NCBI GenBank assembly: GCA_001821435.1
Contig: MHLP01000038.1
Coordinates: forward strand, 1-48,555
Direction of reading: 5' to 3'
DNA: 48,555 bases
From: Candidatus Lloydbacteria bacterium RIFCSPLOWO2_01_FULL_50_20
Lineage (GTDB): Bacteria; Patescibacteriota; Minisyncoccia; Phycocordibacterales; UBA6899
Under the pieces are notes generated by a model that did no database searches, was not told the DNA's origin, and saw nothing but the letters and a program-made list of their open reading frames with translations. Position 1 is the first letter of the stretch; each line of letters starts with the position of its first letter. Below are positions 33,903 through 41,257 of this stretch, in pieces. The position numbers were made by a program, and so were the translations under genes.

Positions 33903-34778
33903 TTAGATCGAAAGGCTCTTGAGATACGAACGAAATCCGGGGCCGATATCGTCGCGTTTGAGCGCATACTCGACGACCGCCTTGAGATAATTCAGCGGAT
34001 CGCCCGTCGTGAGCCATTCCCCGTCTTTGACTTCTTCGACCATAAAACGGCCTCCGCCTCGGACATATTCACTGATCGCATCGGTTACCCAGAGCTCCCC
34101 GCCTTTTCCGAGCTTTGTCCGCTTGAGGATCTCGACGATCTCGGGGGTAAGCACCATGCGACCAAATTGCGCGAGGCGCGAGGGCGCTTTCCCGACGGCG
34201 GGTTTTTCAACGACAAGTTCCATTTCTTTCGTGCCCGGACGAAGTTTCACGATGCCGTAACGATCCACATGTTCTCTCGGTACGGCCTGCACGCCGATGA
34301 CCGGTGATCCGTTCTTCTCAAAATTTTCGATCAGGCTTTTGGTGAATGGTTTCTTGGAGAGCACGAGATCATCTCCCCACGCAAAGACGAAAGGCTCGCC
34401 TTCGACCAAATTCGCCGCAGAGAGAATGGGCGTCCCGTTCCCATATGGTCCTTTTTGGCGGACATAAATGAAATTCGCCATTGTCGAGATCCTGCGGACA
34501 TCGTCGAGTAATTTCTTTTTACCCGCCTGCTCAAGAGCGTATTCCAGTTCGAACGAGCGATCGAAATGATCTTCGAGGGTTTTTTTGTCCCACTTTGTCA
34601 CCAGAATGATGTCGGTAATGCCTGAGGCGACCATCTCTTCAACAACATACTGAACGATCGGCTTGTCGACGATCGGTAGCATCTCTTTCGGCTGAGCTTT
34701 TGTTGCGGGCAAAAAGCGCGTTCCGCTCCCCGCTACCGCAATAACTGCCTTCCGTATCTTGGTGGGAGAATTTTTCAT
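33903..34778 (-). CDS. galU: UTP-glucose-1-phosphate uridylyltransferase
   Basis: Makes UDP-glucose from UTP and glucose-1-phosphate for envelope polysaccharides. KAVIAVAGSGTRFLPATKAQ holds the nucleotide-binding loop (usually GxGTRxLPxTK), PKEMLPIVDKPIVQYVVEE the next conserved segment, FAWGDDLVLS the metal-binding DD pair and GELWVTDAI the sugar-binding region. 291 residues matches GalU. Sits 12 bases after mgtC and three bases before the CNNM gene. Confidence 0.96.
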   Translation of the reverse strand: MKNSPTKIRKAVIAVAGSGTRFLPATKAQPKEMLPIVDKPIVQYVVEEMVASGITDIILVTKWDKKTLEDHFDRSFELEYALEQAGKKKLLDDVRRISTMANFIYVRQKGPYGNGTPILSAANLVEGEPFVFAWGDDLVLSKKPFTKSLIENFEKNGSPVIGVQAVPREHVDRYGIVKLRPGTKEMELVVEKPAVGKAPSRLAQFGRMVLTPEIVEILKRTKLGKGGELWVTDAISEYVRGGGRFMVEEVKDGEWLTTGDPLNYLKAVVEYALKRDDIGPGFRSYLKSLSI

Positions 34779-34790
34779 ACGCGCAGGAAA

Positions 34791-35306
34791 TTAACTTTCA
34801 TTTTCGTGCTCTCGCCGAGGGCGTCTGGCGCTTTCGATGAACTCTTCTTCGATATCGGTCCGTGCCGTACGCACAAATCTCTCTTCGACATACCAGAGCA
34901 CCTCGAAAATGACCAAGGTAAGAAATGTGACATACGCGGCGATAACGTAGAGACCGAATCCCGCAGCGGCACCGACAGCCGCGACGACCCAAAGTCCCGC
35001 AGCGGTCGTAAGCCCGGTCAGTATCTGCCGTTGAACGAATATCACTCCCGCACCAAGAAAACCGATGCCGACAACGATCTGCGACATCACGCGCAGCGGA
35101 TCAAACACGAATGTTTCAGCATATTGGTATGAAATAACTCCGGCAATAACGACAAAAAGCGCCGCCCCCAAAGCAACGAGTGCATAGGTGCGCATACCGG
35201 CACGTTTTCCCACACGGGAACGTTCTGCACCTACCAAAAGTCCCAAAAAAGCCGCTACGGTAAGGCGGAGCACGAGATCCCACTCTGACACGGCAAAAAG
35301 TTCCAT
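34791..35306 (-). CDS. mgtC: MgtC/SapB family membrane protein
   Basis: A 171-residue protein with four or five membrane helices. RLTVAAFLGLLVGAERSRVG and the GMRTYALVALGAALF segment are the MgtC/SapB signature, as is VVGIGFLGAGVIF and LTTAAGLWVVAAVGAAAGFG. MgtC modulates ATP synthase and Mg2+ adaptation in pathogens; its role here is unknown. A charged C-terminal tail (about 35 residues) follows the last helix. First gene of the mgtC-galU-CNNM run. Confidence 0.92.
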   Translation of the reverse strand: MELFAVSEWDLVLRLTVAAFLGLLVGAERSRVGKRAGMRTYALVALGAALFVVIAGVISYQYAETFVFDPLRVMSQIVVGIGFLGAGVIFVQRQILTGLTTAAGLWVVAAVGAAAGFGLYVIAAYVTFLTLVIFEVLWYVEERFVRTARTDIEEEFIESARRPRREHENES

Positions 35307-35369
35307 GAAGATTTATAGTATACCCTCACCCCACCCAAAGAAGCAATAAGGGTCTTGGTGGCGCACAAA

Positions 35370-36230
35370 CTATAGCGTAACCGGGCAAACCTGTTCTCCC
35401 TCCTTCAAGACCGATGCTATCCGCGTTTTATTGATCCCGATACGTGCAAGCGGCGCAGGATCCTTAAGGATATCCTGGCAAAGCACGACACCTTCATTGA
35501 GCAATTGTGATTTATGTGCCGGCGTAAGCGTCGTCAAACAGGTGATGGGATGAGTCTGTGTTTCCTGTACGATGTCCTGAAGCGTATTGCCTTTCGGATA
35601 ATTCCATCCGGTGAGCGAGAGCCCGGAACAGGAGCCGTATTGAATCGCCTGAGAAGTGAAGTGCGTATTCGTGATGAGCCATGCGTGCGTGAACCGCTCC
35701 CCTGGCTCCTCCTCGGCAAGCCGTTTCTCGATATCCGCAAAACGCGCAGAAACATAAAGCGCCACTTTGACATCGGACCGTATCTCCGGAGAATTATGGA
35801 ACTTTGCTTCGACAAGGATGCGCTCGTCATTTTTTTCCGCAGTGACATCGACTTCATGCGCGATGCAGAATCCCCTGACGATCTGGCCGACCTTGGTATG
35901 ATAACCGCGCGCATTCAAAATTTTCGCCACGAAGCGTTCGAACGGAAAACCGGAAGGACCCAATTGGGCGATCGCCCGTCGCAAGCTGTATTGCGCCGCG
36001 CTTGGCCTGTCATAACGCTTCAGGAACGAAAAGGCGTGCGCATAAATTTCGTTCGTGCGAAGGCCGTCGCGCAGGTCTTTTTCGATGTGTCTGACGATTT
36101 CCTGGACGACATCGTTACTCGCCTTCGCTGCTCGCAGAGAGCGCTCAAGTTTCTGTGCATCCCAAAGCTCGCGTTCCCCTGAAGCCTTGACGATATAGAT
36201 GGGCATAGCTCCCGCCGATGAATTTTTCAT
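35370..36230 (-). CDS. ATP-cone domain fused to a Mrr-like nuclease-fold domain
   Basis: A 286-residue protein. Residues about 9-95 form an ATP-cone (IYIVKASGERELWDAQKLER, then RTNEIYAHAFSFLKRYDRPS), a nucleotide-sensing module best known from ribonucleotide reductase and NrdR. Then FERFVAKILNARGYHTKVGQ, HEVDVTAEKNDERILVEAKF supplies a PD-(D/E)xK-like active site (D, then E-x-K). The C-terminal 70 residues resemble a helix-hairpin region. It may be a nucleotide-regulated nuclease; reaction unproven. Start: ATG at 36230, four bases after the preceding stop; 36206 is an alternative. Confidence 0.75.
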   Translation of the reverse strand: MKNSSAGAMPIYIVKASGERELWDAQKLERSLRAAKASNDVVQEIVRHIEKDLRDGLRTNEIYAHAFSFLKRYDRPSAAQYSLRRAIAQLGPSGFPFERFVAKILNARGYHTKVGQIVRGFCIAHEVDVTAEKNDERILVEAKFHNSPEIRSDVKVALYVSARFADIEKRLAEEEPGERFTHAWLITNTHFTSQAIQYGSCSGLSLTGWNYPKGNTLQDIVQETQTHPITCLTTLTPAHKSQLLNEGVVLCQDILKDPAPLARIGINKTRIASVLKEGEQVCPVTL

Positions 36231-36234
36231 GCTT

Positions 36235-36687
36235 TTATTTCGGATTGTTTTCCAGATTGAGGATCGTTCCTCTTGGATCCTGCCACGCCGTCTCGACCAA
36301 ATTGACAGGGACACTCTCTCCGTTGACCCGAAGGATCATTTTTGCATCCTCGGGCGCATCCGTAATTGCCTCGAAAGGATAGGTCGTTGTGATCTGAAAA
36401 CAAAGACGCGGATCGAGCATTTTGTCCCTTGTCGTGAGGCTCAGAATGACACTATTCGGCATTTTTGCGTTTGAGGAGACTAAGGGATCAAGCTGGTCAT
36501 AGCAGGAATGCGGAAGGCGGAGTGCGCCAATGTAACGATGCACGCCGTCCTTATACGCATGCATAATAGTGATCGTATTTGATGAAGGCGGCGCTGAGGT
36601 CGGAGGATTTAATGACAAGCCCTGAAAAAGAAACCAGAGAATGAGTCCGGAAAAGACGAACGCTACAATGGTTATCCACTTGATCAT
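36235..36687 (-). CDS. Membrane-anchored hypothetical protein
   Basis: A 150-residue protein with an N-terminal membrane helix (about 4-24: WITIVAFVFSGLILWFLFQG) and an extracytoplasmic domain with two cysteines (RLPHSCYDQL; DPRLCFQITTT). The pattern HxYxGxLxLPxxC...C resembles exported beta-rich domains I have seen in parcubacterial proteins, but no function is known. In-frame ATGs at 36705 and 36756 are alternatives; I chose the one closest to the helix. Directly upstream of the ATP-cone gene in one operon. Confidence 0.6.
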   Translation of the reverse strand: MIKWITIVAFVFSGLILWFLFQGLSLNPPTSAPPSSNTITIMHAYKDGVHRYIGALRLPHSCYDQLDPLVSSNAKMPNSVILSLTTRDKMLDPRLCFQITTTYPFEAITDAPEDAKMILRVNGESVPVNLVETAWQDPRGTILNLENNPK

Positions 36688-36823
36688 GACAATGTATCTT
36701 AGCATCTTATCATACGTCAATAATGGCCTAAAGTGAACCCATACCGCACAGGCCATACCGATACAACTCCGGTCACCATCCTTTATGCGATGGGTATATC
36801 AATATTTCTATAAGCAAAGGGTC

Positions 36824-38080
36824 TTAAGGTGAAGTGCGCATGATCACACCGCCTCCCAGACACTCCTCATTTTTATACAGCACAAGAGACTGACCGAGAG
36901 CGATCCCTTCTTCGTTCTGCTTAAGTATGATCTCTGCTTCTTCATCGCCGGAATGAGCGCCGAATCGCCATGTTGCCGGAAGAAGTGATCCGCGGTAACG
37001 CACGCGTACCAGAATTTTCTGCTTACGGTGATCGGCTGATTTTTTTGAGATGACATTTAACATCCCCAGTCCGATATTGCGATATCCATTCTGGGATTTT
37101 TCAGGATCACGATGCGCTACAGTGATGGTATTTTTTTGCATATCTTTTGCGACGACAAAATACGGCTCTTCACCGGGCAGATTTCTTTTGACAATGAACC
37201 CATGGCGCTGACCTATAGTAAACAGGAGCGCCCCTTTGTGCGTGCCGATGGTCTTCCCCTCGGTATCAAGCACCGCACCATTTTTGGTCGGCAAATAATG
37301 TCTGAGAAAATCCGCCATGTCGACCTTTCCAATGAAACACAGACCCTGGCTGTCTTTCTTTTCCGCATTCGGCAGTCCAAATTTGCGCGCAAGTTTCCGC
37401 ACATCTTTTTTCAGCAAATGACCGACGGGAAAAAGTATATGCGCCAATTGCTCCTGTGTGAGCGTCCAGAGGAAATAACTCTGATCTTTCTCTTTATCCA
37501 CACCTTTAAGCAATTTATAGTTGCCAGTTGCCAGTTTCCAGGCGTAAGGATCTGAATCTGCGTTTTTTACTTGAAACTGGTGACTGGCAACTGGCGACTG
37601 TATGCGAGCGTAATGTCCGGTCGCAATAAGATCCGCTCCGTTCGCTTTTGCATATTCGAGAAATGCACCGAATTTCACGTGTTTATTGCACATGACGTCG
37701 GGATTCGGAACACGGCCTCTCCCATATTCGCGTACCATGTAGTCAACAACCTCTTTTTTGTATTCTTTTTCAAGGTCAAGCGTTACGAACGGGATATCAA
37801 GACGAGCGGCCGCGCGCATAGCATCACGCCTTTCTTCGCGCCATGTGCAGGGCAAAAAATCCGCCTGCCAGACTTTGATGAAAACAGCGACAACATCGTA
37901 ACCCTGTTCTTTGAGCAGCGCGGCGGCCACCGAGCTATCGACACCACCTGATAAACCAACGAAGATCCGCTTCTGTCTTGACGCACGAAGAGCCTGCCCC
38001 ATAGTGAGCTTATTAGCTCTACTACTGGGGTCTACTCCCCCGCTCATACCCACGAAAATTTTACCTTTTGATCCGTTCAT
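36824..38080 (-). CDS. mnmA: tRNA-specific 2-thiouridylase MnmA with inserted segments
   Basis: Thiolates U34 of tRNA-Lys, -Glu and -Gln. The functional PP-loop is IFVGLSGGVDSSVAAALL (about residues 39-56). Catalytic cysteines are in PNPDVMCNKHVKFG (about C131) and SQGLCFIGKV (about C248). Two oddities: residues 8-17 already read IFVGMSGGVD, followed by about 20 extra residues encoded by a palindromic repeat before the real loop; and residues 161-191 are an insert after HYARIQ encoded by a tandem-repeat palindrome. The ATG at 38080 fits a TTGATG-17-TACTGT promoter ending seven bases before it; M at 38002 is an alternative start. Confidence 0.93.
   Translation of the reverse strand: MNGSKGKIFVGMSGGVDPSSRANKLTMGQALRASRQKRIFVGLSGGVDSSVAAALLKEQGYDVVAVFIKVWQADFLPCTWREERRDAMRAAARLDIPFVTLDLEKEYKKEVVDYMVREYGRGRVPNPDVMCNKHVKFGAFLEYAKANGADLIATGHYARIQSPVASHQFQVKNADSDPYAWKLATGNYKLLKGVDKEKDQSYFLWTLTQEQLAHILFPVGHLLKKDVRKLARKFGLPNAEKKDSQGLCFIGKVDMADFLRHYLPTKNGAVLDTEGKTIGTHKGALLFTIGQRHGFIVKRNLPGEEPYFVVAKDMQKNTITVAHRDPEKSQNGYRNIGLGMLNVISKKSADHRKQKILVRVRYRGSLLPATWRFGAHSGDEEAEIILKQNEEGIALGQSLVLYKNEECLGGGVIMRTSP
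37519..37600. repeat. In-frame CTGGCAACTGGC palindromic insertion in mnmA
   Basis: Arms AGTTGCCAGTTGCCAGTTTCC and GAAACTGGTGACTGGCAACTG face each other around a 30-base centre. The element adds about 30 residues to MnmA. The 12-mer CTGGCAACTGGC recurs at 45868-45879 in leuS. Confidence 0.8.
37997..38030. repeat. In-frame palindromic element at the mnmA 5' end
   Basis: CCCCATAGTGAGCT and AGCTCTACTACTGGGG form an imperfect hairpin with an inner GAGCT/AGCTC stem. It encodes part of the extra segment between the two SGGVD copies. Related to the CCCCGTAGTAGAG repeats elsewhere. Confidence 0.7.
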
Positions 38081-38087
38081 GCGGCAC

Positions 38088-38116
38088 ACAGTAACACACG
38101 ATGCGGAAGGCATCAA
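38088..38116 (-). promoter_or_regulatory. Promoter of mnmA, leaderless type
   Basis: Minus strand: TTGATG (38111-38116), exactly 17 bases, TACTGT (38088-38093), seven bases before the ATG. Moderate match to consensus. Confidence 0.5.
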
Positions 38117-38162
38117 CAGAGCAGAGCGACGCCGGAAATTTTGTTAAAAAATCATGCTACCA

Positions 38163-38190
38163 GCCCCGTAGTAGACCCGCGCCTCTAGCG
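38163..38190. repeat. GCCCCGTAGTAGA element with CCCGC/GCGGG hairpin
   Basis: GCCCCGTAGTAGA (38163-38175) matches the arm at 19460-19472. A CCCGC...GCGGG stem (38176-38190) follows, three bases from the exonuclease stop codon; on the minus strand the ATTTTTTAAC beyond could make this a terminator. Confidence 0.55.
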
Positions 38191-38193
38191 GGC

Positions 38194-38787
38194 TCACTGC
38201 AGGGCCAGCACCTTCTTGCAAATCTCGAATGTCGCACGCGCATCAGCAAGCGCCGTGTGCGCATCCTGATTGGTTACCTCAAAATATCCAGCCATTTCAC
38301 GCAAGCTAAACTTCGTAAGCTTGGGGTCATGATAGAACTTTCCAAACGTCATTGAGGCAAGATCGAGTTTGTGGTAATGCACTTGTTTTTCGAAATTGAC
38401 GCCGTACTCGTTTCCCGCTTTCTGGAGGAACGCCCAATCAAAGGCGACGTTCTGTGCAATAAAAATAGTCCCTTCAAGCAATGCTGCCGCCGCTTCGAAC
38501 CCCTCCTTTTGTCCGACCGCTTTCGACCAGTTGCGCTCTTTGTATCTTGTGATGAGAAGTGCCTTGGGATCCGCCGTTTCGATGTGGATAGGCTTCAGCT
38601 GTATTTCGTGTTCAGAGATCAGTTCGAGCGATTGTTTGCCTGCCTGCGCCGTGCCCATCGCGGCAGGCAGGCCAAACAGGTCATTCTTCTGCTCGACAAG
38701 GACGATGCCTATCTCGATGATCTCATGACGAAACGGGTCAAGCCCCGTTGATTCGATATCAACAAATGCAAGTCTATGTTTTTTCAT
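38194..38787 (-). CDS. DnaQ-like 3'-5' exonuclease (DEDDh)
   Basis: A 197-residue exonuclease domain. FVDIESTGLDPFRHEIIEIG is motif I (D and E bind metal), AQNVAFDWAFL motif II, and DAHTALADARATFEIC motif III with the DEDDh histidine. It may proofread or trim nucleic acid; the partner is unknown. Residues 39-51 (GLPAAMGTAQAGK) are extra, encoded by a GC-rich perfect-stem palindrome in the loop after VEQKNDLF. The start overlaps the murC stop by four bases, giving translational coupling at the end of the mltG-murC operon. Confidence 0.92.
   Translation of the reverse strand: MKKHRLAFVDIESTGLDPFRHEIIEIGIVLVEQKNDLFGLPAAMGTAQAGKQSLELISEHEIQLKPIHIETADPKALLITRYKERNWSKAVGQKEGFEAAAALLEGTIFIAQNVAFDWAFLQKAGNEYGVNFEKQVHYHKLDLASMTFGKFYHDPKLTKFSLREMAGYFEVTNQDAHTALADARATFEICKKVLALQ
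38638..38672. repeat. In-frame GC-rich palindrome in the exonuclease gene
   Basis: GCCTGCCTGC at 38638-38647 and GCAGGCAGGC at 38663-38672 form a perfect 10-bp stem around a 15-base loop. The element encodes residues about 39-50 without shifting the frame. Confidence 0.85.
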
Positions 38788-40241
38788 ATCGCGGGAAGTT
38801 GCTCATGAATAATGTTTTTCTGATGTTCGATATCTTGAAACTCATGGTGCACAAGCTTTTTTGCCAATTCATCCGCATCACCGGCGCCAATGACAAGGAT
38901 AACATCAAATGCGTCCGCTTTCTCTCTTGCCATGGTCTCGCTTTCTTCCAGATCTTTTGCATAACGAATATCGGCACTCGGATCTTTTGCGTGCACCGCT
39001 TCCACAAGATCACGGGAGCTAACTCGCCGCTCCTCTTCGCGCCCGGCAACATCGTAGATCTCCGCCAGTATCACATGTTCGATCTGTAGAAGAACCGCGA
39101 CGAACTGATCAAAAAGCTTCTCGGTCCGTTCGCGGTGATGCGGACGAAAGATAACAAGAATTCTTTTCCCTTCATATTTCGCTTGTGCCGCCTCAACGAC
39201 TGCGCGAAGCGCCGTCGGATGATGAGCGTAATCGGCAATGATCGTCGCGCCATCAAGCATTCCTATGATCTCAAACCTCCGCGCGACGCCGCTAAAATTC
39301 GCAAGCGCCTCATGGATGGTTTCTGTTTTTCCGCTGTATGCAAGATATGTCCCGACGGCACCGAGGATATTATAGACGTTATAAAGTCCCGGGAGCGGCG
39401 TTGTAAATGTACCCAGCGGCGTTCCTTTCCACACCAGATCGAACGACTGTCCGAAACCGGTTTGCTTGATGTCCCTCGCGATAAGATCAGCGCTTTCGCC
39501 GATCCCATATCGAACGATCGATGCGTCAAATCCGCGGGTGATATCGCGAATATTCGCATCGTCATTATTCATAATGAGGAGACCGTTCACTCCCAGTTTT
39601 TCAATATAATCATGAAAGGCGCTCTTCACATCCGCAAGATCGTGATAATAATCGGGATGATCGAGTTCAAGATTCGTCAGCAAGATCGCCTGCGGGGAAA
39701 GCTCCAGCATGTTTCGGCGATATTCGCATGCCTCGACGATGAACATGTTGCTTTTTCCGATATGCAAGTTGTGGTCCCATTTCCCTCCATCCGTTCGGGA
39801 CGGGCCGGGAACCTCCGCGCCAACGATCACCGACGGGTCGAATCCTCCCGCTTCGAACAATTTTCCCAAGAGTGCCGTGGTCGTCGATTTGCCGTGTGTT
39901 CCCGATACCGCGATCGTATTATAGGAATGCGTGATCACTCCGAGCGCTTTCGGGTAGCTCAATTCGGGGATCCCAAGCTCGCGGGCACGAACACGTTCGG
40001 CGTGCGATTCCGGCACTGCGGGAGAGTAGATGAGCACCCCGGAATCACGGGGTACATGTTCCGCGTTTTCTCCTTCAGCATAATCGCCCGGCGGCAGTGT
40101 CGTGAGCGACGGGAGACGGATATCCGACCCCGCAATCGCTATTCCGCGCGCCGCCAAAAGCCGTAAAAGCGCGGAAACCCCTATCCCTCCGACGCCGACG
40201 AAGTATGCCTTGGAAATATTCTGAAGATCCATAACGTACAT
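38784..40241 (-). CDS. murC: UDP-N-acetylmuramate-L-alanine ligase
   Basis: Adds L-Ala to UDP-MurNAc, the first amino acid of the peptidoglycan stem. FVGVGGIGVSALLRLL is the Rossmann-type UDP-binding loop, AVSGTHGKSTTTALLGKLFE the ATP-binding P-loop, ILLTNLELDHPDYY the metal-binding region and IADYAHHPTALRAVVEAA the C-terminal signature. 485 residues is standard. It starts five bases after mltG, or three codons later at 40232. Tightly linked to mltG and the exonuclease. Confidence 0.97.
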   Translation of the reverse strand: MYVMDLQNISKAYFVGVGGIGVSALLRLLAARGIAIAGSDIRLPSLTTLPPGDYAEGENAEHVPRDSGVLIYSPAVPESHAERVRARELGIPELSYPKALGVITHSYNTIAVSGTHGKSTTTALLGKLFEAGGFDPSVIVGAEVPGPSRTDGGKWDHNLHIGKSNMFIVEACEYRRNMLELSPQAILLTNLELDHPDYYHDLADVKSAFHDYIEKLGVNGLLIMNNDDANIRDITRGFDASIVRYGIGESADLIARDIKQTGFGQSFDLVWKGTPLGTFTTPLPGLYNVYNILGAVGTYLAYSGKTETIHEALANFSGVARRFEIIGMLDGATIIADYAHHPTALRAVVEAAQAKYEGKRILVIFRPHHRERTEKLFDQFVAVLLQIEHVILAEIYDVAGREEERRVSSRDLVEAVHAKDPSADIRYAKDLEESETMAREKADAFDVILVIGAGDADELAKKLVHHEFQDIEHQKNIIHEQLPAI

Positions 40242-40246
40242 CCATC

Positions 40247-41251
40247 CTACCGAAGATACCGTTCCTTATTCAACTTGTGCTCGTCAAAAGTTTTGGCATA
40301 ATGCATTACCCCGTTTTTATCCGATAGATAATAAAAATAAGGCGTCGCTTTCGGATGAAGGGCGGCATCGATCGCATCGAGTCCGGGATTGGTAATGGGT
40401 GTCGGCGGAAGCCCTTTGTTGCGGTACGTATTGTACGGTGAATCGATCTTCAAGTCGTCAATGGAAAGTGTGGCGGAGTTTTTTCCGATCGCGTAAGCGA
40501 ATGGCGCATCGACCTGAAGCGGCATCTGTTTTTCCAGCCGCTTCCAGAGTATCCCAGAAACGATGCGGCGGTCATCCGGTGTTCCGGCTTCCTCCTCAAG
40601 GATAGACGCCATAATAATGACTTGTTCCCAATTGCGTTTGCTCGCAAGCGCCTCGTTGTATAATGCGGCGGTTTTTTTTCTGAAGTTCGCCCGAAGCGTC
40701 TCAATGATCGGGCCGCTCGTAGCTGTTGAATAGAAAAAATACGTATCAGGAAAGAGATAGCCCTCGTTCGGAGTCGCAAGCGCAACGAATTGCGCCTCAT
40801 TGAATTCGGAATGATTCTTCTTGAGTATTTTTCCGATACCGGAAGCGGACGTACCTTCAGGTATCGTTATACGGATATTTTCTATACCGCGTGTCCCGGA
40901 GATGAGTCGTTGAGCGACGCCATAAAGATCGTGAGGAGCTGCAAAAAAATAGTCCCCCGCTATAATGCGTGATTGGGCGCCCCTGTATTGCACAAGCGCG
41001 ATGAAGGCAAGCCGCGAACGGATAACATGCTCATCTTCGAGCAGAAGAGCGATCTGCTCTAGGCTTGAACCGGACGGTATTGCAATGATCTTTTGGGTCG
41101 GGAAATCATCCGGTGAAGCACTGATCTCCTTCCATCCCATGATCGATGCCGCGACCAACATAACAATGACCGCGAAGCACCAAAGTGACCGGCGTGCGCG
41201 CCGAGATGGTGTGTGTGCTGCCGATGTTTCGGTTGATTCGAGCGGGGGCAT
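40247..41251 (-). CDS. mltG: Endolytic murein transglycosylase MltG (YceG-like)
   Basis: Cleaves nascent glycan strands and sets their length. A short cytoplasmic start (about 20 residues) and one membrane helix (about 23-42) lead to a LysM-like domain (IAIPSGSSLEQIALLLEDEH) and the YceG catalytic domain. There GYLFPDTYFF precedes MASILEEEAGTPDDRR with the catalytic glutamate; LPLQ-type VDAPFAYAIG and SPYNTYRNKGLPPTPITNPG are signatures. 334 residues is normal. Operon with the 41258 membrane protein and murC. Confidence 0.96.
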   Translation of the reverse strand: MPPLESTETSAAHTPSRRARRSLWCFAVIVMLVAASIMGWKEISASPDDFPTQKIIAIPSGSSLEQIALLLEDEHVIRSRLAFIALVQYRGAQSRIIAGDYFFAAPHDLYGVAQRLISGTRGIENIRITIPEGTSASGIGKILKKNHSEFNEAQFVALATPNEGYLFPDTYFFYSTATSGPIIETLRANFRKKTAALYNEALASKRNWEQVIIMASILEEEAGTPDDRRIVSGILWKRLEKQMPLQVDAPFAYAIGKNSATLSIDDLKIDSPYNTYRNKGLPPTPITNPGLDAIDAALHPKATPYFYYLSDKNGVMHYAKTFDEHKLNKERYLR

Positions 41252-41257
41252 GCGTTA

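Noticed and set aside
39135..40166. 343-codon plus-strand frame opposite murC
   Set aside because: Antisense shadow of murC with no family resemblance.
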